Origin: RUG11247 sp045649485
GTDB lineage: Bacteria; Bacillota; Clostridia; Christensenellales; Aristaeellaceae
Length of the DNA stretch: 64,000 nt
Assembly: GCA_045649485.1 (NCBI GenBank)
Contig: JAZRPZ010000112.1
Location: 4,286 to 68,285 of the forward strand
Direction of reading: 5' to 3'
Below are positions 1 through 7,826 of the stretch, in pieces. Each line of letters begins with the position of its first letter. Position 1 is the stretch's first letter. The notes beneath the pieces were generated by a model, which searched no databases, was not told the origin of the DNA, and saw only the letters and a program-made list of their open reading frames with translations. A program made the translations under genes and the position numbers.

Positions 1-218
1 ACGCTCTTAAGGCGAATATGATCGCCGGCGCCGCCATCGATGTACTCTCCACCGAACCCATGGCGCAGGATTGTCCCCTGTTCGGCATCGAAAACTGCAC
101 CGTCACTCCCCATGTTGCCTGGGCACCCATCGAGACCCGCATCAGACTTATGGACATCGTATGCAACAACATCAAGTGCTTCATTGATGGCGATCCCGTC
201 AACGTGGTAAACAAATAA
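1..218 (+). CDS. D-isomer-specific 2-hydroxyacid dehydrogenase, C-terminal fragment
   Basis: The reading frame is open from the left edge and ends at TAA 216-218, so only about the last 71 residues are present. The segment GAAIDVLSTEP followed by TPHVAWAPIETR matches the end of the NAD-binding domain and the catalytic His region (TPHxAW) of the glycerate/hydroxypyruvate reductase branch of this family. These enzymes reduce 2-keto acids with NADH. The substrate cannot be told from this fragment. A strong terminator follows directly. Confidence 0.85.
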   Translation, partial: ALKANMIAGAAIDVLSTEPMAQDCPLFGIENCTVTPHVAWAPIETRIRLMDIVCNNIKCFIDGDPVNVVNK

Positions 219-220
219 AA

Positions 221-257
221 AATAGCCCTGCCGAAATCATCGGCAGGGCTATTTTAT
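221..257. terminator. Intrinsic terminator, probably bidirectional
   Basis: AATAGCCCTGCCGA (221-234) pairs perfectly with 240-253 around a 5-nt loop. A-tracts precede it and TTTTATT follows. It ends the dehydrogenase on the plus strand and, read the other way, the esterase on the minus strand. Confidence 0.85.
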
Positions 258-266
258 TCACAGTGA

Positions 267-1199
267 TCAGGATTTTCCGGGGAGATCGATACCAATGTGC
301 TTTTTCAGCCATTCCTGACACAGGGGAATCCACTTGGCTGCATCATCATCTATCTGACCGACAGTGGAGGAGGTAGACTGGTCGGAAAGCGAGAGACCAT
401 GATCGCCCTTTTCGAATACATGCAGTTCGAACGGGATACCGGCATTTCCCAGCGCAGTTGCCATTATTGTGGAATTCTGTACAGGCACAAGGTTATCGCC
501 CGCAGTTGCCCAGATAAACATAGGCGGAGTCTTTTCCGAGACATGGTAATTGGGGCTTATTTCGGTAAGCTTATCATCATCCGGCATAGCGGCGCCGGCA
601 AACGCGAAATTGCACATGTGGAAAAGCTCCTTGCCGAAGCCTTCCATCTTTTCTATCAGACCCTTCATGAATACATAATCGATCACGGGATACGCAAGTA
701 TCGCCGCCGCAGGCTTCAGCAGCGCGTTATCCACACCGAAAGGTTCGCTCATGACGGGCTTATCCCAATATACGGAATACATAGCGCAGTTGTGCACGCC
801 TGCGGAGAAGCCGCAGATGGCCACATTGTCCATATCCACAAGCCACTCATCGGCATATTTTCTTATCTCAAGCATAGCGCAGGCGATGTCCCGCATGGGC
901 GCAGGATGATTGAGCCATGGTTTTGCTTCCGGCTCATTGTTTGCAGCCATCATAAATCCGCCCTTGTTTTCTGAATATACCGAATACCTGAGCACAAAGG
1001 CATGATATCCCATAGCCGCAAAACGCATGGCAACGGGTTCTCCCTCACGGTCGGAACAACCCAGATACGCGCCGCCGGGACACACTATCACCGCAGGACG
1101 CTTCTTGCCCTTCAGCATCTCCGGCGAATCATCCAGCACATATGTAGTAAGGGTAACGTCATCCCTGTCTTTCCAAAGCTTTATTTTCTTATGTATCAT
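267..1199 (-). CDS. Alpha/beta-hydrolase, acetyl-esterase-like
   Basis: About 310 residues. CPGGAYLGCSDREGEP near the N-terminus is the oxyanion-hole HGG-like block, GFSAGVHNC gives the nucleophile Ser in a GxSxG setting, and AGDNLVPV plus KGDHGLSL supply the likely Asp and His of the triad. This is the pattern of the carbohydrate/acetyl-xylan esterase group (BD-FAE/Aes-like). No signal peptide is visible, so it probably acts in the cytosol on imported acetylated sugars. I chose the internal ATG at 1199 because GGAGG lies 7 nt before it. An in-frame ATG at 1223 has no such site. The exact substrate is inference. Confidence 0.8.
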   Translation of the reverse strand: MIHKKIKLWKDRDDVTLTTYVLDDSPEMLKGKKRPAVIVCPGGAYLGCSDREGEPVAMRFAAMGYHAFVLRYSVYSENKGGFMMAANNEPEAKPWLNHPAPMRDIACAMLEIRKYADEWLVDMDNVAICGFSAGVHNCAMYSVYWDKPVMSEPFGVDNALLKPAAAILAYPVIDYVFMKGLIEKMEGFGKELFHMCNFAFAGAAMPDDDKLTEISPNYHVSEKTPPMFIWATAGDNLVPVQNSTIMATALGNAGIPFELHVFEKGDHGLSLSDQSTSSTVGQIDDDAAKWIPLCQEWLKKHIGIDLPGKS

Positions 1200-1286
1200 T
1201 GTCACACCTCCGCTGTTTTCCATCTCTTAACATTATAATACCATAAAAACTGTCTCAAAACAACTTATGCGGATATCAAAACAACA

Positions 1287-1312
1287 GCGGCGCACGATGT
1301 ACCGTACGCCGC
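1287..1312 (-). terminator. Terminator of the spore-coat gene pair
   Basis: On the minus strand GCGGCGTACG pairs with CGTGCGCCGC around a 6-nt loop (10 bp with one wobble), followed by TGTTGTTTTG. Confidence 0.65.
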
Positions 1313-1314
1313 CG

Positions 1315-1350
1315 GAGGTATACATTCACTACATAGTGACCGCATACCTC
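1315..1350. other. Two-tier perfect hairpin/inverted repeat
   Basis: GAGGTAT (1315-1321) pairs with ATACCTC (1344-1350), and inside it TCACTA (1326-1331) pairs with TAGTGA (1334-1339) around 2 nt. It lies between the coat gene and its terminator. It could be a 3' RNA structure or a protein-binding palindrome. Confidence 0.5.
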
Positions 1351-1363
1351 AATAACCGATCCT

Positions 1364-1663
1364 TTATTCCTGGCACTGAGCAGATATATTCTGCTTCATC
1401 TGCTGATACTTCTGACGCGCGGCCTCTACTTCGGGCTTGGGCGCGTTCTTGGCGGGGTACCAGCCCAGCTGATTCATCTTGTCGAATATCTCAGTCTGGT
1501 TATGCACACAGCCGTTGAAGTTGTCGGTCAGCACATTCTTCAGCTGAGGGCATACTGCCTCGGGAATGAAGGTGGAATAGGAAGTTATGAGGTACTTTTC
1601 TGAAGTGAGAAGGTCCTCCATCCTGTCCTGATCGGTCAGCGAACAGATTCTCTTATTATCCAT
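1364..1663 (-). CDS. Spore coat protein, CotF-like
   Basis: About 99 residues. The sequence LTDQDRMEDLLTSEKYLITSY, then a Cys-containing ...EAVCPQLKNVL and a C-terminal NQLGWYPAKNAP, matches the small clostridial spore-coat proteins of the CotF/ferritin-like group (helical, with a GWY-containing tail). AAGGAGG lies 5-8 nt before two tandem ATGs (1666 and 1663); I took the second. It is the downstream gene of a pair with 1680-1886, with only about 16 nt between them, so the two are probably co-expressed late in sporulation in the mother cell. Confidence 0.75.
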   Translation of the reverse strand: MDNKRICSLTDQDRMEDLLTSEKYLITSYSTFIPEAVCPQLKNVLTDNFNGCVHNQTEIFDKMNQLGWYPAKNAPKPEVEAARQKYQQMKQNISAQCQE

Positions 1664-1679
1664 CATTATCTCCTCCTTA

Positions 1680-1886
1680 TCAACCATGACTGTTCAGATA
1701 TCCGAGCAGCCTGTCGTAGCGGGCACGGTGCTCACCTGCAATCCTTGCAGACAGCTGACAAAGCTGCTGGTCAGAAAACTGACCGGAGTAGAATTCCGCC
1801 TTCTTTGCGGCGAGAAATTCATGTTTCAGCTGGTCCTCAAGAATTGTGAGGCTCTTGGACATGATGGTTCCGTTTGCTGCATCCAT
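1680..1886 (-). CDS. Small helical spore-coat-associated protein
   Basis: About 68 residues, predicted all-helical: an N-terminal MSKSLTILEDQLKHEFLAAKKAEFYS stretch (quoted here only to show the heptad-like pattern) and a second helix rich in Ala and Arg. This is the kind of small protein commonly encoded directly upstream of CotF-like coat genes in Clostridia. AAGGAGG precedes the chosen ATG (1886) by 9 nt. Upstream on the minus strand CATAATAT (1919-1926) fits a sigma-K/sigma-E type -10, which would suit late sporulation. That promoter is inference. Confidence 0.6.
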   Translation of the reverse strand: MDAANGTIMSKSLTILEDQLKHEFLAAKKAEFYSGQFSDQQLCQLSARIAGEHRARYDRLLGYLNSHG

Positions 1887-1970
1887 GATCATCATCCTCC
1901 TTCGTCGATCGGATGGTCATATTATGGCGCAAACTCGCTTTAACTAATCATGGAAAAATCTGCACAAAAA

Positions 1971-1992
1971 ACTGCCGTATGCTTACGGCAGT
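1971..1992 (-). terminator. Intrinsic terminator of the XRE gene
   Basis: ACTGCCGTA (1971-1979) pairs with TACGGCAGT (1984-1992) around a 4-nt loop. On the minus strand a TTTTTTGT tract follows. Confidence 0.8.
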
Positions 1993-1994
1993 TT

Positions 1995-2237
1995 TCAGTA
2001 TATTTCCTGTTCAAGGCTGCGGAATTCATCGGTATCAAAAAATTCCGTAATAGTGATTCCAAGTCCGTCGCATATCATTTTCAGCGTTACTATGCCAGGA
2101 TTCTGACTTACACCGCTGAAAATGTTTTTTATTGTTGTCGGAGGCATTCCGCACAGGTTTGCAAGCCCATTCATAGACAAATCCCGCTGTCTGCAAAGAT
2201 CACGAAGCCTGTCAACCACACATTCCCTTATCGTCAT
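1995..2237 (-). CDS. Small XRE/Cro-type HTH regulator
   Basis: About 80 residues. RLRDLCRQRDLSMNGLANL then GMPPTTIKNIF is a lambda-repressor-type helix-turn-helix covering most of the protein, followed by a short acidic tail. I chose the ATG at 2237 because GGAAGGA sits about 7 nt before it; longer in-frame starts (2255, 2300) have no ribosome binding site. It is divergent from the small unknown gene at 2366, whose promoter lies in the shared spacer, so it is a candidate regulator of that gene and of itself. That regulatory link is inference. Confidence 0.8.
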   Translation of the reverse strand: MTIRECVVDRLRDLCRQRDLSMNGLANLCGMPPTTIKNIFSGVSQNPGIVTLKMICDGLGITITEFFDTDEFRSLEQEIY

Positions 2238-2303
2238 ATAATAATCCTTCCACATTTTATGTGAAAATCCTAACAGCTTTATATGACGCAAGTAGCCCAT
2301 TTA

Positions 2304-2332
2304 TGGACTATCGGCAATTCTTATGATATAAT
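2304..2332 (+). promoter_or_regulatory. Sigma-A-type promoter for the 2366 gene
   Basis: TGGACT (2304-2309), 17 nt, TATAAT (2327-2332). The start codon is at 2366 with GGAGG at 2352-2356. Confidence 0.7.
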
Positions 2333-2365
2333 CATACTATAAATAGCTTATGGAGGTACGAAGAT

Positions 2366-2635
2366 ATGCCTAATATAAACTACATGTCTGATGACAGGCT
2401 CGATTATCTAAAGTCATACGGCGAAACAGATGCTGTTCTCAGCAAGCTAATTGAAATACGCAGAAATCTCTATAAAAGAATCAGCGTTGTATTGCCGCCC
2501 GATGGTCAACGCGCGCTTGACGAGCTCGAACTGCTTGAAAATGAAATACGCAAGCTGTATATGAACAAGGAATACTATGCAGGTTACGGCGCATGCCTTT
2601 CCCTGATTTCAAAAGTATCTTCCTCCGATAAATAA
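2366..2635 (+). CDS. Small unknown protein, helical (DUF6809-like?)
   Basis: 89 residues with no signal peptide or membrane segment. It is predicted as three helices: a charged N-terminal helix, a long DELELLENEIRKLYM helix and a C-terminal EYYAGYGACLSLISKV helix. The C-terminal aromatic-Gly pattern recalls small clostridial DUF6809-type proteins, but I cannot confirm membership. It has its own promoter, a good ribosome binding site and a strong terminator, so it is very probably expressed. No function is proposed. Confidence 0.65.
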   Translation: MPNINYMSDDRLDYLKSYGETDAVLSKLIEIRRNLYKRISVVLPPDGQRALDELELLENEIRKLYMNKEYYAGYGACLSLISKVSSSDK

Positions 2636-2642
2636 ATATAAA

Positions 2643-2677
2643 AAAACAGCTGCCGCAAAAATCGCGGCAGCTGTTTT
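2643..2677. terminator. Bidirectional terminator
   Basis: A 14-bp perfect stem, AAAACAGCTGCCGC (2643-2656) with 2664-2677, around a 7-nt A-rich loop. It has A- and T-tracts on both sides and serves the converging 2366 gene and rsfS. Confidence 0.9.
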
Positions 2678-2684
2678 GCTGATA

Positions 2685-3044
2685 TCAGTCCACTGCAGGC
2701 TCGAATTCGACCTGATTGGTACCGTCCATCCACAGACGCTCGATGTTGTAGAATTCGCGCTCTTCGGGATGGAATACGTGCAGAATAACGGAAGCATAGT
2801 CCATAACGATCCAGCGGGATTCGTTCATGCCCTCGCGGCGGCGGGGCTCGATGCCCTTTTCCATGAGCTTATCATCCACGTCCTCGCACAGGGCGCGTAC
2901 GGCCTGCACATTGCGCGCGGAAGCGATTACGAAATAATCGGTGATGGAAGTCAGGTGATCCACCTGCAGTATCTGTATGTTGAGGCCGCCCTTTTTATCA
3001 AGTATCTGAGCGATCTCCAATGCCAGTTCTCTGGGCTTATCCAT
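2685..3044 (-). CDS. rsfS: Ribosomal silencing factor RsfS
   Basis: About 119 residues. The core LNIQILQVDHLTSITDYFVI, then VRALCEDVDDKL, and the C-terminal WIVMDYASVILHVFHPEEREFYNIERLW is diagnostic of RsfS (DUF143/Iojap), which binds ribosomal protein L14 and blocks subunit joining when nutrients are short. GGAGG lies 8 nt before the ATG at 3044. Its first 8 bases overlap the end of nadD-yqeK, so the two genes are translationally coupled, as in the common Firmicutes nadD-yqeK-rsfS order. Confidence 0.95.
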   Translation of the reverse strand: MDKPRELALEIAQILDKKGGLNIQILQVDHLTSITDYFVIASARNVQAVRALCEDVDDKLMEKGIEPRRREGMNESRWIVMDYASVILHVFHPEEREFYNIERLWMDGTNQVEFEPAVD

Positions 3045-4170
3045 GTCTGTATCCTCCTGATTCAATATTATTTATCATTTTCTCCGTTATCGGATGCAGC
3101 GTGCCGTGATTCTTTCCGGCATAGCTTTGGGTGAGTCTTGCGCACTTCACCGCGGCGGCATATATATTCTGCCGCGCAAGCCTGCGTGCATCTTCCAGTC
3201 CGGGAAATTCCGCCCGATTGGGTTCTACCATATCAGCCACATAAACTATGGCATCAAGCAGGCTCATGTGTTCGGCGCCGACGGTGTGCCTGCGTATAGC
3301 GGAAAGCACTTCTTCATCGGTAACGCCGTATTTCTTGCGGGCACGATAAGCGCCCACCGGTGCATGAAGCACAGGCATTACAGCCTTTTCATCAGCATCT
3401 GCGCCTGCTTCATCGGCATGTTTCAGCAGCTTTTCCGGCTTCATATACTTTGCGCAATCGTGCAGCAGGCCTGCCATATAGGCCTTGCCCACATGCGCAC
3501 CGTGAATCTCCGCCAGTTCAACGCAGGTATCCGCTACTCCAAGCACATGTCTGTACCTGCCGGGCTTCAGCTTTTCCTTCAGATCCTTCATTATCGAACT
3601 TTCAGGAACCGCGGCAATATAAAGTCCGCGGCGTGCGATATACTCCCTGACATTTGAAGGAAGCATGCCTTCACCGCTGCCTCCGGAAGCGATATTGGCA
3701 CGTATCGCTGCAGAGGATATCTCCGGAATATCGGCATGCAGCGTGAGCATACCTTCCGGAACAACATCCGTTCCACCCTTGCGCACAACGCAGGCGAAAC
3801 TGCATCTTTTGCGTATCTTATCAATACCCTTCCAGTTATCTACGCGGGCTGCTGCGTCCGAACCGATAATATATATCAGTTCGTCTTCGGGATACATATT
3901 TCTGAGAGACTTCACAGTATCCACTGCGTATGTATTTCCCGGACGCGTTGCTTCGATATCGCTGACTTCCGCCCCTTCGATTTCAGCGGCGGCGATCCTC
4001 GTCATCGTAAGCCTGTCTGCACGACTTGCAAGCGGCTGTTTGTATGGCGGTTCACCGGACGGAATAAGCAATATTCTGTCCAGACCCAGTTCTTCAAGCG
4101 CCGCGCGTGCCAGTGCGACGTGGCCCGAATGCACCGGATCAAACGCGCCTCCAAGTATGCCTGTCCGCAT
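3037..4170 (-). CDS. nadD-yqeK: NadD-YqeK fusion: nicotinate-nucleotide adenylyltransferase plus HD-domain Ap4A hydrolase
   Basis: About 377 residues in two domains. Residues 1 to about 190 are NadD: GILGGAFDPVHSGH is the nucleotidyl-transferase signature and EISSAAIRANI corresponds to the ISSTxIR motif; it makes deamido-NAD. Residues from about 200 onward are a YqeK HD phosphohydrolase with HVGKAYMAGLLHDCAKY and a later MVEPNR...; this family cleaves Ap4A. In most Firmicutes these are two adjacent genes; here they form one continuous frame without a stop. GGAGGGAG lies about 8 nt before the ATG at 4170; the ATG at 4188 lacks a site. Confidence 0.92.
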   Translation of the reverse strand: MRTGILGGAFDPVHSGHVALARAALEELGLDRILLIPSGEPPYKQPLASRADRLTMTRIAAAEIEGAEVSDIEATRPGNTYAVDTVKSLRNMYPEDELIYIIGSDAAARVDNWKGIDKIRKRCSFACVVRKGGTDVVPEGMLTLHADIPEISSAAIRANIASGGSGEGMLPSNVREYIARRGLYIAAVPESSIMKDLKEKLKPGRYRHVLGVADTCVELAEIHGAHVGKAYMAGLLHDCAKYMKPEKLLKHADEAGADADEKAVMPVLHAPVGAYRARKKYGVTDEEVLSAIRRHTVGAEHMSLLDAIVYVADMVEPNRAEFPGLEDARRLARQNIYAAAVKCARLTQSYAGKNHGTLHPITEKMINNIESGGYRHG

Positions 4171-4201
4171 TCGTACAGCTCCCTCCATAGATTACACTAC
4201 C

Positions 4202-4230
4202 ATTATACACTAAAATCGTCTGATTGAAAA
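4202..4230 (-). promoter_or_regulatory. Promoter for nadD-yqeK-rsfS
   Basis: On the minus strand TTTTCA (4230-4225), 17 nt, TATAAT (4207-4202), 32 nt before the chosen start. Confidence 0.6.
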
Positions 4231-4294
4231 GAAAAACATCCGTCAATGAATATATCATTTGCCGCGGCGCAGAATTTATGCGGAGGCGATGATA

Positions 4295-5050
4295 ATGGGA
4301 CGCAGCATCGACAGGATAGTACTTATAAGCCTGCTTGCGGGTGCTTTATATGTTTTCTTTCTGAATGCCATGGGAAATATACCGCTTGCGGCAGCATCGG
4401 CATTCATCGCCATGGCAATACTGAAAAAGCTCTCATCACGTATACCCACAGAGCGCATAGGCAGAAAACGCCGTCGTCTTGCCGATGCACGCACCGAAAC
4501 CGAAAATCTTTCTCTGTCCGATGCCCGCGAAGCCGGTGAGCGCATATACGAAATACTGACCGCCGCTTACGGCGACAAACTCGACGGTGCTGCAATATAT
4601 CCGCTTCTCCGCCATCCTGCCGGAAAAAAGCTGTCTGCCGATGATATCTGCGAAGCGTGGCGGACACTTTCCGCATATGATAAAGCAATTATCGTATCGA
4701 CAGCCGCGGCAGACGAAAGCGCGTTCCGTATTGCGGAAAAACTGGATCGGCCCAAAGTATGTCTGATAGATTCCGAACTGCTCATACAACTGACGGCCCG
4801 TCATTACCCCAAGCCCTCAGAACCGGCCTTCAGACCTGCGCGCAGCAGCCGCTATGCCGCTGTTATCCGCGCTGCCGGAAAAGCCAAATCAGGAAAATGT
4901 GCCGTTACCGCGCTCGCCATGCTCTTGATATTCCGGATAACCGGAACTGCAGTCTATCTCATCGGCGCACTTATGCTGCTGTTCGTGGCAGGCGTAAGCA
5001 TCCGCAAAAGGCAGGTTCCCGGAGAACTGTTCCCACAGGGCACCGCCTAA
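4295..5050 (+). CDS. Membrane protein with possible nuclease-like cytosolic core
   Basis: About 251 residues. Two transmembrane helices at roughly 7-43, a soluble region at about 50-195, and two more helices at about 203-237, giving both ends plus the core on the cytosolic side. In the core, DKAIIVSTAAADESAFRIAE followed by VCLIDSELLIQL resembles the strand-helix-strand (T-x-A...LIDG-x-eL) part of the Mrr-type restriction-endonuclease fold, but I do not see a convincing D-(E/Q)xK site. GGAGG lies 8 nt before the ATG at 4295. It is transcribed against its nadD and yhbY neighbours. No function is assigned. Confidence 0.65.
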   Translation: MGRSIDRIVLISLLAGALYVFFLNAMGNIPLAAASAFIAMAILKKLSSRIPTERIGRKRRRLADARTETENLSLSDAREAGERIYEILTAAYGDKLDGAAIYPLLRHPAGKKLSADDICEAWRTLSAYDKAIIVSTAAADESAFRIAEKLDRPKVCLIDSELLIQLTARHYPKPSEPAFRPARSSRYAAVIRAAGKAKSGKCAVTALAMLLIFRITGTAVYLIGALMLLFVAGVSIRKRQVPGELFPQGTA

Positions 5051-5063
5051 TAATGTCAGCAGA

Positions 5064-5101
5064 AAAAACTTCCGTACCGCATGTGCGATACGGAAGTTTT
5101 T
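5064..5101. terminator. Bidirectional terminator
   Basis: AAAAACTTCCGTA (5064-5076) pairs with TACGGAAGTTTTT (5089-5101), 13 bp, and serves the converging membrane-protein gene and yhbY. Confidence 0.88.
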
Positions 5102-5107
5102 GGCTTA

Positions 5108-5401
5108 TCAGAGATCCTCGAGCCTGATCTTGGAATTCTCTCTTGCCTGACGGTAGATGACGAAACGGGAGCCGATTACCTGTACGGGCTCTGCATGTAC
5201 ACGCTCGCACAGTTCATTGCAGGCTTCGCGAGCATCGATGGGAGCGTTCTTCTGCACGGTTACCTTGATGAGTTCGCGTGCCTCAAGTGCATCCCATGCC
5301 TGCTTGCAGAGATTGTCATTGATGCCGTCCTTGCCGATGTGCAGGATGGGATCCATGGTAGCGCCCATGGAGCGCAGCTTTGCGCGCTGTTTGGTAGTCA
5401 T
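5108..5401 (-). CDS. yhbY: YhbY family RNA-binding protein
   Basis: 97 residues, the full length of a single CRM domain. MTTKQRAKLRSM and MDPILHIGKDGI, and then the GSRFVIYRQ end, match the family. Members bind pre-50S ribosomal particles and help assembly. CGGAGGGAAAATATAT precedes the ATG. It lies 18 nt downstream of obgE, the usual Firmicutes neighbour, so both assembly factors are probably on one message. Confidence 0.93.
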   Translation of the reverse strand: MTTKQRAKLRSMGATMDPILHIGKDGINDNLCKQAWDALEARELIKVTVQKNAPIDAREACNELCERVHAEPVQVIGSRFVIYRQARENSKIRLEDL

Positions 5402-5419
5402 ATATATTTTCCCTCCGTA

Positions 5420-6691
5420 TTATTCAACAAAATCAAATTCCATATCGCCGATGGAAACAGTGTCGCCTTCGTTCGCGCCCTTCTCACGCAGCGCGTCGAT
5501 AACGCCCCAGCGCCTGAGAGTGCGGTGGAAGAAGTTCATGGATTCCTCGTTGCCGAAATTTACGGAATTGATGAGGTATTCCATGGCGCGTCCGGTTACT
5601 ACATATACGCCGTTTTCCACGGTTACGCGGAACATCTCGCCCTTGTCGGTTTCGATATCGAAGAGTTCCTCCTCCTCGAAGGGCTCGACGGCAGGCAGAG
5701 TGGCCAGCAGTTCGCTGATGGCATAAACCAGAGGCCTCAGGTCGCTGCGGGTAGCGGCAGAGATGGGGAATATCTTGAGATCGGTGCCGCTGAGCTTCTC
5801 CTTCAGACGCTCGATATTTTCTTCTGCGCCGGGAAGGTCGGTCTTGTTTGCGGCAATTATCACGGGACGGTTCTTCAGATCGCCATAGGCTTCCAGCTCA
5901 CGGGTGATGGTATCGTAATCCTCCAGAGGATCGCGGCCTTCGCTGCCGGAGATATCCAGCACATGCACCAGCATACGGGTACGCTCGATGTGCCTCAGGA
6001 AATCGTGGCCCAGACCCAGACCTTCGCTGGCGCCTTCCACCAGACCGGGGATATCGGCGATTACGAAGCTGTCGTCGCCCTGCTTTACGATGCCCAGATT
6101 GGGCTGCAGGGTGGTGAAGTGATAGTTTGCGATCTTGGGACGTGCTGCGGTGAGGACGGACAGCATGGTGGACTTGCCTACATTGGGGAAGCCTACCAGG
6201 CCTACGTCTGCAATGGACTTCAGTTCGAGGGTGAGTTCAACGCTCTGCTTCTTCTCGCCGGGCTTGGCAAACTGAGGAGCCTGACGGGTAGGAGTTGCGA
6301 AGTGCTGATTACCGAACCCGCCGTTGCCGCCGTGCAGCAGTATCTTGCGGTCGCCGGCCTTGTACATGTCCAGCAGCAGTCTGCCGGTTTCCTTTTCGCG
6401 GACAACGGTTCCCGGAGGTACCATGATGACCACATCTTCACCGGACTTGCCGGTACGGCGGTTTGCGGTACCGTCCATACCGTTGCCTGCCTCAAAGTGA
6501 CGCTTGAAGCGGAAATCCATCAGGGTATGCATGCGCTCGGTGGCTTCGAATACAACGTTGCCGCCGCGTCCGCCGTCGCCGCCGTCGGGACCGCCGTTCT
6601 GCACATACTTCTCGCGATGGAAGGATACGCAGCCATTGCCGCCGTCGCCGGCCTTGACCTTGATATTGACTATATCAACAAAAAGTGCCAT
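5420..6691 (-). CDS. obgE: Obg GTPase
   Basis: 423 residues with all three Obg domains. The Gly-rich N-terminal Obg fold (GDGGNGCVSFHREKY, GGDGGRGGNV) is at about 1-158. The G domain follows, with GFPNVGKST, the G3 DIPGLVEGASEG and the G4 NKTD at about 159-330. A C-terminal OCT domain is at about 345-423. Obg binds the 50S subunit late in assembly and links GTP/ppGpp levels to growth and sporulation. AAGGAAG precedes the ATG. It sits in a nth-obgE-yhbY run on the minus strand. Confidence 0.97.
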   Translation of the reverse strand: MALFVDIVNIKVKAGDGGNGCVSFHREKYVQNGGPDGGDGGRGGNVVFEATERMHTLMDFRFKRHFEAGNGMDGTANRRTGKSGEDVVIMVPPGTVVREKETGRLLLDMYKAGDRKILLHGGNGGFGNQHFATPTRQAPQFAKPGEKKQSVELTLELKSIADVGLVGFPNVGKSTMLSVLTAARPKIANYHFTTLQPNLGIVKQGDDSFVIADIPGLVEGASEGLGLGHDFLRHIERTRMLVHVLDISGSEGRDPLEDYDTITRELEAYGDLKNRPVIIAANKTDLPGAEENIERLKEKLSGTDLKIFPISAATRSDLRPLVYAISELLATLPAVEPFEEEELFDIETDKGEMFRVTVENGVYVVTGRAMEYLINSVNFGNEESMNFFHRTLRRWGVIDALREKGANEGDTVSIGDMEFDFVE

Positions 6692-6744
6692 TCTATCTTC
6701 CTTTCAGCCGCGCATCCGCGGCTACTGGTATATTGAGGAGTCTT

Positions 6745-7374
6745 TTACAACTCCGGGTTGTCGCACAGACCTTCACGCAGCGGGCATCGGCTGCATTCGG
6801 GCTTTCTGGCATGACAGCAGCGTCTTCCGTGCCAGATGATGAGATGGTGCGCATGGCTCCAGATATCTTTGGGCAGCACATCCCTCAGCTGCTGTTCCAC
6901 CTTTTCGGGTGTATTTGCGTCTGCAAGACCTATCCTGCGGGACACGCGGAACACATGGGTATCAACAGGTATCTGGTCATCGCCGAAGGCCGCAAGCAGG
7001 ACCACTCCTGCGGTCTTCTGACCAACTCCGGGCAGCGCCATAAGTTCACTGCGGGTGGAGGGTACCTGTCCGTTATATTTTTCCACAAGCGCCTTGCTTG
7101 CCGCGACGATATTCTTCGCCTTATTGCGGTAAAGGCCGCATTCCTTTATCATGGGCTCCAGCTCTTCGGGAGTAAGCTGTGCCATAGCGAATGCATCGGG
7201 ATACTGCGGAAAAAGACGGGCGGTCACCATGTTGACGCGCTTGTCCGTGCACTGCGCGGAAAGTATGGTCGCCACAAGAGTCTCATAGGGATTGGAAAAA
7301 TGCAGCTCTGCCTGAGCCTCGGGATAAAGCTTCATCAGCTCATCCAATATCCTTTCCACGCGCGGCGCTTCCAT
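6745..7374 (-). CDS. nth: Endonuclease III (DNA glycosylase/AP lyase)
   Basis: About 209 residues. The helix-hairpin-helix LPGVGQKTAGVVLLAAF carries the catalytic Lys, VDTHVFRVSRRIG the catalytic Asp, and the C-terminus has the four-cysteine [4Fe-4S] loop C-x6-C-x2-C-x5-C (CHARKPECSRCPLREGLC). It removes oxidised pyrimidines in base excision repair. GGAGG lies 6 nt before the ATG at 7374. Upstream in-frame starts lack a site. Confidence 0.96.
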   Translation of the reverse strand: MEAPRVERILDELMKLYPEAQAELHFSNPYETLVATILSAQCTDKRVNMVTARLFPQYPDAFAMAQLTPEELEPMIKECGLYRNKAKNIVAASKALVEKYNGQVPSTRSELMALPGVGQKTAGVVLLAAFGDDQIPVDTHVFRVSRRIGLADANTPEKVEQQLRDVLPKDIWSHAHHLIIWHGRRCCHARKPECSRCPLREGLCDNPEL

Positions 7375-7425
7375 ATACATCCTCCGTAATGCACAATAAG
7401 TCATTATATATTATACAATCCGAAA

Positions 7426-7453
7426 GGCGGCACGGTCAAGCATCCGCGCCGCC
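7426..7453 (-). terminator. GC-rich hairpin after the DUF3343 gene
   Basis: GGCGGCACGG (7426-7435) pairs with 7444-7453 with one mismatch. The minus-strand tail is only TTTCGG, so it is a weak terminator. Confidence 0.5.
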
Positions 7454-7473
7454 CGACACATAAAATAACGAAG

Positions 7474-7752
7474 CTATCGATATATTGCAATGGGTGTGAG
7501 CTGCGGTCTGCCCCTGCCGGAGTGCTCCACTCTGTAAATCCCTATCAGATTTGTGGGCCGCTGCGCCTTTACCACCCGCTCAACTGCAGAAACATCCTCC
7601 ATGCGGAATCTTACCGAAAGTCCGCAGCCCAATGCAACATCGCGCGGCGTCGTTATGACGCTGACAGGCAGGCCCTCACGTCTGAGCGCAGATTCCATAA
7701 GCAGCACCTGCTGCCTTGAACGGAACGCCGCTATTCCGAAAACATCCTGCAC
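7474..7752 (-). CDS. DUF3343 protein, putative selenium/sulfur carrier
   Basis: 92 residues with a GTG start at 7752; GGGGGAGG lies 7 nt before it and no ATG fits. TTPRDVALGCGLSVRF holds the conserved single Cys of DUF3343, a family found beside SelD, YedF and cysteine-desulfurase-like genes in Firmicutes and proposed to carry sulfur or selenium. It is divergent from exactly such a desulfurase-like gene (7827). No selD or yedF is in the window. Confidence 0.85.
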   Translation of the reverse strand: MQDVFGIAAFRSRQQVLLMESALRREGLPVSVITTPRDVALGCGLSVRFRMEDVSAVERVVKAQRPTNLIGIYRVEHSGRGRPQLTPIAIYR

Positions 7753-7826
7753 TTATTTCCCTCCCCCATGACCCGGATATATTATATTACGCCGCGCCGC
7801 ATACAGGCGTGAAGGAGGTCTTTGAA

